Assembly: GCF_019279795.1 (NCBI RefSeq)
Contig: NC_056750.1
Span: forward strand, 821,608,688-821,672,687
Direction: 5' to 3'
DNA length: 64,000 bases
From: Protopterus annectens
Taxonomy: Eukaryota > Chordata > Ceratodontiformes > Protopteridae
Positions 10,286-19,419 of the stretch are shown here, piece after piece (the stretch's first letter is position 1; each line of letters begins with the position of its first letter). Below the pieces are notes generated by a model that worked only from the letters and a program-made list of their open reading frames with translations, had not been told where the DNA came from and made no database searches. The translations under genes and the position numbers were made by a program.

Positions 10286-12034
10286 GTGTTTTACCGGATG
10301 TCAGAAAAAGTGAATAACTGTATTTCTTGTGGGAAACAGATACCGCATAGGGATTATCATTCTTTGTGTATTCCTTGTTTGGGGCCTGAGCACAACGTTG
10401 TTGGGTGTCGCTTTTGTGCTAGGTTCAATAAACGCACTATTAAGCGAAGGTTGGATTGTGCTAGGCTGGTCTTTGGGAAGCGGTGCAATTATAATATGCC
10501 GTCGGATTCTCCGGTGCCCGCTTCTGCGAAGAAGCGCAAAGACAAAACAGTTAAACCCAGGCAAGATGAGTCGTCCGTTCCGGACGCCGGTTCTTTAGAG
10601 GCTTCAGTGGAACCGGTGGTTCTGACAGAGACTTCTCTGGAGTCTCAGGGGGAGACTTTGATTTTGCAGGAGGTGGTCTCTCAGGAGGCAGGTCAGGCTG
10701 AAGGGGCTTCCCAAGTTACTGTACTCCCCTCCCTTCCTAGGGTGGTTAGGCCTTCTCCTTCTGTTTCCAAGGCTTCTCCCAGAGGCAGGCCAGTTTCAGC
10801 TTCTGTTGGTGTCACTCCTAGTTCAGCAGGGTCTGTGCCTAAGAAGCACATGCTTAAAATGGCAGAAGATTTAATTACTCTGATTAGAGGTTCTATGCCC
10901 CCTCCTGATAAGAGGCCTAGGGTGGAGCCAGAGTTGGGAAGTTTTGAGCAGGCTTCGGATATTTCAGAGTCTTCAGCTGAAGACTTGCAGGAGTATTCTC
11001 CTTATTCTGATTCTGATGCAGATGATTCCACTCCTTCTGCTTCTCCTCCAGAGGATTTTTCTTTTTCAGAGACACTTCATTCTATGAGGGAACATTTTAA
11101 GTGGGAAGGTCAGGACTTCTCTGATTCTAGGAAAAGGCTTAGGGAGTTTTTGCTGTTACCCCAGCATAGGCCCTTGGCTATACCCCCTGTTCTGGATGTT
11201 GTGGAAGATGTGTTTGCAGAGGCTTCACTTAATCCTGATTCTCTGCCTCCTGCTCCTGTTAAACCGGTAAGGTATTACAGGGTGCCTGAGGCTCATAAAT
11301 ATCTTTATAAGAGTCCTAGGGCAGACCCAGAAACTATTAGTCAGGGACCTAAGGGTGTCAAGGCCTCTGTTGTAAAAAATCCGGTTCCTCTAGATAAAGA
11401 AGCCAGAGCTTTGGATAGATGGGGAAAGAAGGTCTATACATCTTCTACCTTAGCTATGAGGGCTTTGAATTGCCAGTTTCATATGTTGAAATATCAAAAC
11501 TTTCTTCTTTCTCAATTGAAGTCTAAGGTGGATGCTCTGGCGGAAGGCATTGAGTGTAAAGAGTTGCAAGATTTGGTGCATGTCTCTGAACAAGTGGGTA
11601 AGCATTCATTACAGTGTGGTTTTGATGCTGTGCAGGCCTCGTCTAGGGTGGCTGCCACTGGCTCAGTTCTTCGCAGGCACGCCTGGTTAAAGGATCAGAA
11701 TTTATCTGACCAGGTTAAGACAAGGATTTTGGATGCTCCTTTGCAGTCTGATGTGTTGTTTGGTTCACCTGTGGAATCAGTCTTGAAGAAAATGGAAGAC
11801 AAGGCTAAGTCTATGCAGGCTGTTAAGGATTTTTTGCAAGTTCAGCCTCCGAAGTTTAGTAGGAATTGGCCTGCTAAGGGGTGGACGTATCCTTCTTATG
11901 ATTCTCAGTCTAGGGGTAGATCTAGACGTGGTAGGGGCAGAGCTCAGAGTTCTTTCAGGCCTAGAACAGGGAGTTCACCTGCACAATCTTCGGGTGAGGG
12001 CAGGGGCCAGTCCTTTCGTAAACAGGCCCAATGA
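10286..12034 (+). CDS. DIRS gag-like ORF1 protein
   Basis: An intact 582-residue ORF in the position of DIRS gag. The N-terminus has three CxxC pairs (C12/C15, C28/C31, C41/C44) with His residues between them, resembling a zinc-binding module. A basic stretch (NKRTIKRRL, KKRKDK) follows, then a long acidic, Ser/Pro-rich middle (about 80-270), a more structured part (about 290-525) and an Arg/Gly-rich tail (RGRSRRGRGR, about 543-552) of the type that binds nucleic acid. The start is the first ATG after a clear upstream region; a second Met is residue 5 (10298). The 3' end overlaps the pol ORF by 137 bases in another frame, so pol is probably reached by reinitiation or frameshifting. Function as a nucleic-acid-packaging protein is inferred. 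Confidence 0.85.
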   Translation: MFYRMSEKVNNCISCGKQIPHRDYHSLCIPCLGPEHNVVGCRFCARFNKRTIKRRLDCARLVFGKRCNYNMPSDSPVPASAKKRKDKTVKPRQDESSVPDAGSLEASVEPVVLTETSLESQGETLILQEVVSQEAGQAEGASQVTVLPSLPRVVRPSPSVSKASPRGRPVSASVGVTPSSAGSVPKKHMLKMAEDLITLIRGSMPPPDKRPRVEPELGSFEQASDISESSAEDLQEYSPYSDSDADDSTPSASPPEDFSFSETLHSMREHFKWEGQDFSDSRKRLREFLLLPQHRPLAIPPVLDVVEDVFAEASLNPDSLPPAPVKPVRYYRVPEAHKYLYKSPRADPETISQGPKGVKASVVKNPVPLDKEARALDRWGKKVYTSSTLAMRALNCQFHMLKYQNFLLSQLKSKVDALAEGIECKELQDLVHVSEQVGKHSLQCGFDAVQASSRVAATGSVLRRHAWLKDQNLSDQVKTRILDAPLQSDVLFGSPVESVLKKMEDKAKSMQAVKDFLQVQPPKFSRNWPAKGWTYPSYDSQSRGRSRRGRGRAQSSFRPRTGSSPAQSSGEGRGQSFRKQAQ

Positions 12035-13505
12035 CCTACTTTTTCAGCTGCCAGATCCTTCTTGCCTGGCAGCACCTTTGGGAGGAAGGTTAGCACTCTT
12101 CAAGGAAAGTTGGATGTTGTTTACCCAAGACAAATGGGTATTGGATATCATACACCAGGGTTACAAGTTTTATTTCCATACCTTGCCTCCTTTCAAAGGC
12201 ATGCCGGACGTTCCTCCTCAGCAAAGACTAGAGGCTCGCAAACAAATTTCTCTACTACTTCAAATAGGGGCCATACAAACGGTTCCTCTGCCAGAAGTGG
12301 GCTTAGGATTTTATTCTCGCCTGTTTCTAGTACCAAAGAAAGGAAACACGTGGAGACCAATTTTGGATTTATCCATCCTCAACACATATCTGGACATTCC
12401 CAAGTTCAAAATGTTAACGTTACAACAGCTTTTACCTCTGCTGGGCAAAGATCACTGGATGGTGACTCTGGATCTCAAAGAGGCTTACCTTCATGTTCCT
12501 ATCAGGCCCAGTTGCAGGAAGTATCTGCGTTTTCGGGCTGGGACTTCACATTATCAGTTCTCTGCATTGCCCTTTGGCTTATCTACTGCGCCCAGAGTGT
12601 TCACGAAGGTTCTGGCTCCAGTGGTAGCTTTCTTCAGGCTAAGAGGAATACAGATCTATCCTTATTTGGACGATTGCCTGATACTGGCCCAAGAAAAGGA
12701 CGAACTTCTTCATTATTTACAGTATGTGATGGCAGTGTTAAGATGCCTGGGGTATTCTGTGAACGAAATAAAGTCCATTCTAGTACCCTCTCAGGACATG
12801 TGCTTTCTGGGTGTGAGACTGAATACAGCATCCCAGATGGCCTTTTTGACCCCGGACAAACAAAAGAATCTTTCTCTTTACTTCCACCAGTTGTCTTATC
12901 AGTCCAGGCTGACTGCAAGGACAGTCCTTCAAGCCTTGGGGTTCATGGCATCTTGTATTCTGGTACTTCCCAATGCCAAACTGCATATGAGGAAGCTACA
13001 ATGGTATCTCAAGAATGTATGGACACAGCACTGCCAAGATTTGGACACTGTCATTCAAATAATACCTTGCATTCAAAAGGAATTTTTGTGGTGGGCTCAG
13101 GAATGTCACCTAAACAAGGGACTCTCTGTGACCCGGCCAGAGGCGAGTCAGATTTTAACGACAGATGCCTCAGACAAAGCTTGGGGAGCTCATCTAAATG
13201 GAAAATGGATACAAGACACGTGGCCTGCCGGACTTCAACATCTACATATCAACTTGAAGGAGATGTTAGCAGTCCAATTTGCATTGATAGCTTTCAAGGA
13301 TTTACTTCTTCCAGGGCAGGTGTTGATTCAAACAGACAACACAACTGTCATGTGGTACATCAACAAGCAAGGGGGAACGCATTCTTATCCTCTATGCAGA
13401 CAAGCAATGATTTTGTGGGAGACTGCTCTCAGTTTACAGCTAAATCTTCAGGCAAGGTTTCTGCCAGGAGCACAGAACTCCTTAGCAGATGTGTTGAGCA
13501 GATAA
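11898..13505 (+). CDS. DIRS reverse transcriptase-RNase H
   Basis: A 535-residue open frame encoding the DIRS RT and RNase H. RT motifs include LFLVPKKGNTWRPILDLS, VTLDLKEAYLHVPI (first catalytic Asp), FSALPFGLSTAPRVFTK and YLDD at residues 256-259 (about 12663). RNase H follows with LTTDASDKAWGAHL (Asp423), LKEMLAVQFAL (Glu) and IQTDNTTVMWYINK (Asp), ending in NSLADVLSR. The first ATG overlaps ORF1, and the true N-terminus may lie a little downstream. The frame ends with TAA at 13503-13505, but the next codons in the same frame continue into the methyltransferase-like domain, so this stop probably replaces a sense codon such as CAA. Confidence 0.92.
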   Translation: MILSLGVDLDVVGAELRVLSGLEQGVHLHNLRVRAGASPFVNRPNDLLFQLPDPSCLAAPLGGRLALFKESWMLFTQDKWVLDIIHQGYKFYFHTLPPFKGMPDVPPQQRLEARKQISLLLQIGAIQTVPLPEVGLGFYSRLFLVPKKGNTWRPILDLSILNTYLDIPKFKMLTLQQLLPLLGKDHWMVTLDLKEAYLHVPIRPSCRKYLRFRAGTSHYQFSALPFGLSTAPRVFTKVLAPVVAFFRLRGIQIYPYLDDCLILAQEKDELLHYLQYVMAVLRCLGYSVNEIKSILVPSQDMCFLGVRLNTASQMAFLTPDKQKNLSLYFHQLSYQSRLTARTVLQALGFMASCILVLPNAKLHMRKLQWYLKNVWTQHCQDLDTVIQIIPCIQKEFLWWAQECHLNKGLSVTRPEASQILTTDASDKAWGAHLNGKWIQDTWPAGLQHLHINLKEMLAVQFALIAFKDLLLPGQVLIQTDNTTVMWYINKQGGTHSYPLCRQAMILWETALSLQLNLQARFLPGAQNSLADVLSR

Positions 13506-13943
13506 ATTATGGATCCCCATGAGTGGAAATTGGATCCTCATGTATTCCAGAGGTTGACAGTGTTATGGGGAACTCCAGACATAGATCTGTTCGCTTCTCC
13601 ACTAAATTACCAGCTGCCAAAGTTTTGCACAAAAAGGTTTCATCCCTCAGCTTGGAAAGTAGATGCTCTCTCATTCAATTGGAGCAATCTTCACGTGTAT
13701 GCCTTTCCACCTCTGCCTCTCCTCCCAAAGGTACTGCTGAAGGTCAGACAGGACAAGCCAAACATGATTTTAATAGCTCCAGATTGGCCTCGACAGCACT
13801 GGTACCCATTACTGAGAAGTCTGGTACAGGAGCCTCCATGGCCTTTGCCTTCGATTCCTCACCTGCTGTCTCAGGAGAACGGTCATTTACTCAATGTCAA
13901 ACTTCATTCTCTACATCTGACAGCCTGGCATATTCTGGTTTAA
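13506..13943 (+). pseudogene. DIRS pol C-terminal domain (methyltransferase-like), cut off by stop
   Basis: In frame with the RT-RNase H and separated from it only by the TAA at 13503-13505. It reads MDPHEWKLDPHVFQ, WGTPDIDLFASPLN, AFPPLPLLPKVL and LIAPDWPRQHWYPLL. These are the conserved blocks that follow RNase H in DIRS pol and are usually described as a Dam-like methyltransferase domain (DLFAS and the IAPxWP block). It could be expressed from its own ATG at 13509, or by readthrough, but a simple nonsense mutation is the easiest explanation. It ends with TAA at 13943, near the expected end of pol. Confidence 0.8.
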
Positions 13944-14976
13944 ACCCTGGAGGGTCTCAGCTTCCACAACAAGTTTTGAATGTTATTTTGGAGGCCAGAA
14001 GGCCTAGTACAAGGAAAGTTTACGCAGATAAATGGAGGAGATTTTTATTTTGGAGTACAGCAAAGGACTTTGATGTTTCTAAACCTAATTTAAGTGTGGC
14101 TTCAATACCTTACTGAGTTATTGGACAAAGGTTTGTCCTTCTCCTCTATAAAGGTTCATGCTGCAGCAATCTCTGCTCACTATGACTGTGACCCACCATT
14201 ATTTTCTCAGCCTTTGTTTAAGCAATTCCTTAGAGGGGCAAAGAATATAAGACCCCACGTAGAGCTCCTACTCCTGCTTGGGATCTCAATTTTGTGTTGG
14301 AGAAACTCACTCTACAACCTTTTGAGCCTGCAGCATCGGCAGAGTTGAAATATTTATCTTGGAAGACTGCTTTTGTTGGCCATTACCTCTGCGAGAAGGG
14401 TTTCTGAATTACAGGCCCTTATGGCAGTTGAGCCTTTCTTAATTTTCCACAAGGATAGGGTGTCTTTGCGTACTAACCCTTCTTTTATGCCTAAAGTGGT
14501 TTCTAGTGTGGCTTTAAACCAAACTATTCATTTGCCTACTTTTATGCAAACCCCCAAAATAAAGGGGAAAAGATTTTGCACACTTTGGATATTCACAGAC
14601 AGTTGCGATATTATTTGAGCAGAACTAAAGGGTTCAGGCAGTCTCAGCAGTTGTTTGTTTCTTTTGCTTTGGGTTCTCAGGGCAAACCTGTTTCAAAACA
14701 AACTATTTCTAAGTGGATTGGTTTTGTATTGCTTTCTGTTATTCCCATCATGGTAAGGAGATTCCAGCTGGGATTAGGCCTCATTCCACTAGGGCTACTG
14801 CCACTTCTACAGCTTTTTTAAGGGGGGTGGCTACTAAAGATATTTTGGAAGCAGCTACTTGGAGTTCAGTGCATACTTTCTCTAAGCATTACCACCTTCC
14901 ACTTTACTCCAAATCTAGGGCTGGATTTGCAACTGCAATTTTACAAGGCATGTTGGCAGCTCCTAATGCTTTATAG
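13925..14976 (+). pseudogene. DIRS tyrosine recombinase, frameshifted
   Basis: The integrase-replacing recombinase of DIRS, spread over at least four frames. Pieces in order are LEARRPSTRKVYADKWRRF (core-binding N-terminal domain, about 13990-14050), GLSFSSIKVHAAAISAHY (about 14130-14190), LAITSARRVSELQAL (first catalytic Arg, about 14376-14420), PHSTRATATSTAF (HxxR motif, about 14785-14825) and TFSKHYHLPL (the region of the catalytic Tyr, about 14877-14906), ending ..AAPNAL at 14976. All catalytic residues expected of a tyrosine recombinase (Arg, His-x-x-Arg, Tyr) can still be read. Frame changes near 14110, 14260-14370, 14560 and 14720-14760 abolish the protein. Confidence 0.88.
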
Positions 14977-15010
14977 TTTTGCCATCCTCCCTTACCTCTG
15001 CTTTGGGATT

Positions 15011-15112
15011 CTACCCATATGTAAGGACTGCAGCAATGTGAGATGAAGAACATAGTACAGTTTTGTACCTACCATAAATGTAGATGTTCGAAGATCCACA
15101 TTGCTGCAGTCC
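15011..15112 (+). repeat. DIRS internal complementary region
   Basis: 15011-15051 is the exact reverse complement of the left end 9985-10025, and 15055-15112 is the exact reverse complement of the right end 15406-15463. The two parts are joined by three bases (ATA). This is the DIRS hallmark: a template that brings the two ends together when the circular intermediate forms. The exact match suggests a fairly recent insertion. Confidence 0.93.
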
Positions 15113-15262
15113 AATTTACCCTCCCTCCTTGCCCTCTGTTGTTGAAGGTGGTGGTGTGGTTTGTGTTGTACATATTGTAAATATGGTTAGTGCACGGGTG
15201 GTTGGTTGGGTTTTGCTGGTTTTTGGCTTTGGCCTGTCTTGTTAGGGCCTTCTGACATCTGG

Positions 15263-15419
15263 GGCAAGAAAAGACTGAGGAAATGACGTCGGTCATGCGC
15301 TTTTGTACCCTGACGTCCTGATGTCAGTTTTAAGCGCCTTGACCGACGTCAGCCTAATACTTTGGTATTCGGGCCGACCGAGGACAGCGGACTACCCATA
15401 TGTAAGGACTGCAGCAATG
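15263..15419 (-). repeat. DIRS right inverted terminal repeat
   Basis: Inverted copy of 9998-10153, with GACGTCGGTCATGCGCTTTT inside. The outer extension 15420-15463 (to CAAAACTGTAC) is specific to the right end and is matched by the internal complementary region. Confidence 0.93.
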
Positions 15420-15463
15420 TGGATCTTCGAACATCTACATTTATGGTAGGTACAAAACTGTAC

Positions 15464-16323
15464 TTTTTGACTACTAGATGGTAGTCTTTACCCAGCTCTA
15501 ATTTCTTCTCTCACTTTTTTACTGCTTACTATAATTAATACTCCATAGTATCTCACTCTTCTCTTTTTCATCTCACATATACTAGTCCTTTTCTTCCTAA
15601 AGCCTCTCTATTTTCCTTTTCTTACAACATCCACATAACCCTGCCTCTACCACCCTTACTTACCTTCCCCTGTACTTACATTCTACTATACTGATTGCTT
15701 TTTCTCACCATCCTGCTGTGTCTTTCCTCCTTCAGGTCTGCCCCACTTCGTTCACCCTGCAGGCTCACTCTGCTCCCCTATCCTATTCCCAATTCCCACC
15801 CACCCCCAGTACACTTACATTTATCCTAACCCTGTTTTTCCTTCGCTTCCCTTCTGACCAATCCCATTTCTACTCCTCCCCCTCCCAGCACTCATCATGT
15901 AACTAATCCCTTCCCCTTCTCAACCTTTTACCTTCCTGTTCTTATAGCCATACTTATCTCCCTTTCTCTTAACTCACAGCCATACTCCCCCCTTTCTCTT
16001 AAACACTCCCCCTAATTTCCTACTACTACCTTTAAACTTAACTTACTCCTATCAATTATGACATCTCCATGGCCATAGACTCTTCTCATCTCCTCTATAA
16101 GCATTCTGCTCCTAATAACTGTCTGTAATGCTACCTCCTATTCCTATTACAAACTATTCCCCCCTCCTTTCCCCCCCACCTCTACTGCCCTCCCCCATCC
16201 CCACCCCTTCACATCCCATTTTCACAACATATCACCCTGTCTAATTCAGTCAAACCCACTTCACTATTTTAAACTAAAGCTTCTAGCCTACTCAGTTAAG
16301 TATCATACACCCCAAGCAAAAAA
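15464..16323 (+). other. LINE copy B 5' leader, pyrimidine-rich
   Basis: Strongly C/T-rich sequence without coding potential. It resembles copy A 2870-3900: the CCACTAGAGGGCAG block of copy A at about 2890 is ACTACTAGATGGTAG at about 15471 here, and the CCCCACTTCGTTCACCCTGC block aligns with copy A 3325-3345. Confidence 0.6.
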
Positions 16324-16889
16324 GTGTTCTTCCCACAAACTACTAGTAGCAATTCAAAGGTCCTGCTCCCTTCTTCCTCTAACTGGCTTTTCCTAGCAGG
16401 AGACATTCACCCCAACCCCGGGCCTAAGACTAGTACTAATCTCACTCCCCCTGCCTCACCTAACACTACCAACCATAAATACCTCAAGCTATTTACCATT
16501 AATGCCCAAAGTGTAAAAAACAAAATAGCACTCTTCCATGCTTGGCTAAACCAGACTCTTCCAGATATAGTAGCAGTCTCAGAGACATGGCTAAAACCCA
16601 ACATTACTGACACTGACACTGACATCTTACGCCCTGGCTTTCAAGCACTCAGATGTGACCGTCAAAACAAAAATGGAGGAGGTGTAGCCTTAATTTATAC
16701 TGGCCTACTGAACCTTAGCCCTTACCAGAACATGATTCCACAGTTTAACAACACTGAAATAGTCATAGGAATACTCAAAATGAATAACTTTAAAAGTATT
16801 TGTGTTACAGCCATCTATATCCCCCCTGGAAATAATACCTCCACTCTAGAAAACATTCTACTATGGGCCTCAACTAATGTTAAACTTAA
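16324..16889 (+). pseudogene. LINE endonuclease domain, copy B, 5' half
   Basis: N-terminal half of the endonuclease: KLFTINAQSVKNK (Asn motif), DIVAVSETWLKP (catalytic Glu motif), GGGVALIY and VTAIYIPPGN. The frame is then cut at 16889 by the foldback element, into which it runs on until a stop at 16963-16965. The second half resumes at 18776. Removing the insertion and one duplicated target site joins the halves at the expected point just before ILGD. Confidence 0.85.
16402..16425 (+). other. 2A-like DIHPNPGP peptide, LINE copy B
   Basis: Residues 27-34 of the frame opening at 16324 read DIHPNPGP, preceded by a hydrophobic run (NWLFLAG), as in functional 2A-like peptides at the N-termini of some non-LTR retrotransposon ORFs. 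The usual Glu is His, as in copy A. Confidence 0.55.
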
Positions 16890-18760
16890 AAGTAAAATCA
16901 AGTTGGAGGTTGCAAGAGCAAAACAGGTCCAAAAAATGAAGAGTATCTCAAGACCAACTATATAAAAAGAATGAATATTTATTTGAAGATGAGCGCTTTC
17001 ACTGTTAACACAGCTTCTTCAGATCTATGTTAAAATAAATAAAAACTTAAAATGGTTCTTTTATATGATCACCTCTAGTGGTCAAACAGGTAATTACAAT
17101 AAAGAAAACATAAACTGATTCTTTTGTATGATCACCTCTAGTGGTCAAACAAATAATTACAATGAGGATACATATAATGAATAACAAATTGGATATACAT
17201 CATAAAATCACAAATCAAATATATATTAAATGCTCAAACAATGCCTGTCCTGAAGATACAGAAAATCCCAGTCAACTACATTTCCAAATGAAATGACATG
17301 AAAAATATATATATATGACCTATATGAGAAATATCATGAATAAAAGTGAGTGTTGAAGGGGGGGGGGGGGAGAAAAAAGCTAAATTATCTAGTGGTCAAA
17401 CAAGTAATTACAATGAAAAGAACATAAACTGGTCCTATTGTATGATCACCTCTAGTGGTCAAACAAGTAAATACAATAAGAATGCATGTGATGAATAACC
17501 AGTTGAATATACAAAATATATGTCCTGAAATCACAAATCAAATGAATATTAAATGCACAAACAATACCTATCCTAAGGATACAAAAAATCCTAGTCAACT
17601 ACATTTCCAAATGGAATGACATGAAAAATATCAGACCTATGTGAGAAATGTCATAAATGAAAGTGAGTATTATGTGACATTTCTCACACAGGTCCGATAT
17701 TTTTCATGTCATTCCATTTGGAAATGTAGTTGACTAGGATTTTTTGTATCCTTATTGTATGATCACCACTAGAGGTGATCATACAATAGAACCAGTTTAT
17801 GTTCTTTTCATTGTAATTACTTGTTTGACCACTAGAGAATTTAGCTTTTAGCTCCCCCCCCCCCTTCAACACTCACTTTTATTCATGATATTTCTCATAT
17901 AGGTCATATATATATGTTTCATGTCATTTCATTTGGAAATGTAGTTGACTGGGATTTTCTGTATCTTCAGGACAGGCATTGTTTGAGCATTTAATATCTA
18001 TTTGATTTGTGATAGGGTTTCCACCTTCGTTCACGGCTAAAACCGGAGCAAAGCCACGCCCCTCGCGTCACAAGTAACCCTGCCCACCCCACCCCCTCTC
18101 CCGCCAACATACCGCCTATTTTGTGATGTCACGACAGCATCACTCAACGGGAATGCCCTCTTTTTTCGTTCCCGCCGCCTGCGTTTGGCTGAGTTACTAT
18201 GCTTTTCTGTAAAAAAAGCATAGTAAATCAGCCGATTTACAAACTCCGATAGTCTGTTTCCTTTTTGAAACAGAATACCGGAGTTTGTACAGTGTTTTCC
18301 GGACTACTGGAGAATCAGTTTGATTTCCTGATAGTCCGGAAAAAAAATGGAGGGGTGGCAAGCCTATTGTGATTTTATGATGTATATCCAATTTGTTATT
18401 CATTATATGTATCCTCATTGTAATTATTTGTTTGACCACTAGAGGTGATCATACAAAAGAATCAGTTTATGTTTTCTTTATTGTAATTACCTGTTTGACC
18501 ACTAGAGGTGATCATATAAAAGAACCATTTTAAGTTTTTATTTATTTTAACTTAGATCTGAAGAAGCTGTGTTAACAGTGAAAGCGCTCATCTTCAAATA
18601 AGTATTCATTCTTTTTATATAGTTGGTCTTGAGATACTCTTCATTTTTTGGACCTGTTTTGCTCCTGCAACCTCCAACTTGATTTTACTTCTAAGTGTTT
18701 TTTAAACTGGATGACAGGTAGCATTCATCTGGTGTATTCAGTGGTGTGCTGTTTTAAGTT
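16890..18760. mobile_element. foldback element, probably inverted PLE-derived repeats
   Basis: A 1871-bp insertion flanked by a perfect 15-bp direct repeat, TAATGTTAAACTTAA, at 16875-16889 and 18761-18775. The left arm (about 16893-17675) reappears inverted in the right arm (about 17680-18690), with the centre in the stem around 17650-17700. Within the left arm two related units of about 345 bp (17055-17385 and 17395-17680) lie in tandem, each with GATCACCTCTAGTGGTCAAAC. The last 70 bp before the right duplication are not mirrored on the left. The block TCTGAAGAAGCTGTGTTAAC..GAAAGCGCTCATC resembles the 3' ends of vertebrate Penelope-like elements, which often insert as inverted copies with target duplications of this size; that identification is inferred. 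Confidence 0.75.
18014..18366. mobile_element. 353-bp non-autonomous element nested in the foldback arm
   Basis: The right arm of the foldback is interrupted here when compared with its left arm (17200-17225). The insert is flanked by TTGTGAT at 18007-18013 and 18367-18373. Its ends, AGGGTTTCCACC and GGTGGCAAGCCTA, form imperfect inverted repeats. The right half contains three consecutive stem-loops: TTTACTATGCTTTT-type at about 18194-18228, ACTCCG..CGGAGT at about 18243-18290, and TTCCGGACTA..TAGTCCGGAA at about 18297-18343. No coding capacity. Family unknown. Confidence 0.75.
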
Positions 18761-18775
18761 TAATGTTAAACTTAA

Positions 18776-19400
18776 GACATATATATTAGGTGATGTTAAT
18801 TCTATTCCAGTCAATGTTCACAACAATAATTTCTCCTTATCTATCAATCTATTTAATTTCACTCAATTAACAAATAGCATTACCAGACTTAATAGGAACA
18901 ACCCCCCAGGATCCACACTAGACTAGATCTTAGTCTCTCACCCTAACAAGATTTCACACTCTGGTATCTTACCTGACACCTTGAGTGACCATCTCCCTGC
19001 CTTCATTCACCGAGCAACCCATTCCTCCCCTCACCAGCACCAATATACCCACACTTGTAATCTTACAAACTTTAACTCTTCTATAGTCTCTGAAATCCTG
19101 CAAATAACAAACTGGGACAATCTATAAACTCTTCCCCTTGATAAAGCCATATACTTCTTTAATACAACCTTCCTAGACATCCTAAACACCCAAGCCCCAC
19201 CTAGAATAAAACGAATAAAACCCAACTCTGCCCCATGGCAAACTAAAGACACTAAAACACTTATGCAACAAAGAGACAAGACCTGGAAACTTTTCAACCA
19301 AAATAAACACCCTAATACCCTTCTTAAATATAAGCAACTACGCAACCTAACCAAAAAGCATATTACAAAAGACAAAGAATCTTATTACACTAAACTATAG
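18776..19400 (+). pseudogene. LINE endonuclease domain, copy B, 3' half
   Basis: Continues the endonuclease after the foldback insertion: YILGDVNSIPVN (GDxN motif), GSTLD, then after a TAG at about 18925 ILVSHPNKISHSG and LPDTLSDHLPAF (SDH motif). A linker region towards the RT follows (TNWDNL..PRIKRIKPNSAPWQTKDTK) with several stops. Both half-domains retain the expected catalytic motifs. Confidence 0.8.
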
Positions 19401-19419
19401 TCTACTCATTCAAAAAATC

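Larger units (their letters stand above)
9985..15463 (+). mobile_element. DIRS-type tyrosine-recombinase retrotransposon
   Basis: A complete DIRS architecture. Inverted terminal repeats lie at 9998-10153 and 15263-15419, an internal complementary region at 15011-15112, and the ORFs run gag-like, RT-RNase H, methyltransferase-like, tyrosine recombinase. DIRS elements replicate through a circular intermediate and integrate with the recombinase, without target-site duplications; none is visible here. The first two ORFs are intact, while pol carries a stop before the methyltransferase-like domain and the recombinase is frameshifted, so this copy cannot move unaided. It lies in the 5' region of LINE copy B. 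DIRS elements of this kind are abundant in salamanders and lungfish and in some fish. Confidence 0.93.

Noticed and set aside
12062..13522. 486-codon forward ORF overlapping DIRS RT
   Set aside because: It is a shadow frame of the RT-RNase H, Ser/Gly/Cys-rich and without motifs.
10286..15000. Retrovirus or LTR retrotransposon
   Set aside because: No LTRs, protease or DDE integrase; inverted ends, internal complementary region and tyrosine recombinase identify DIRS.
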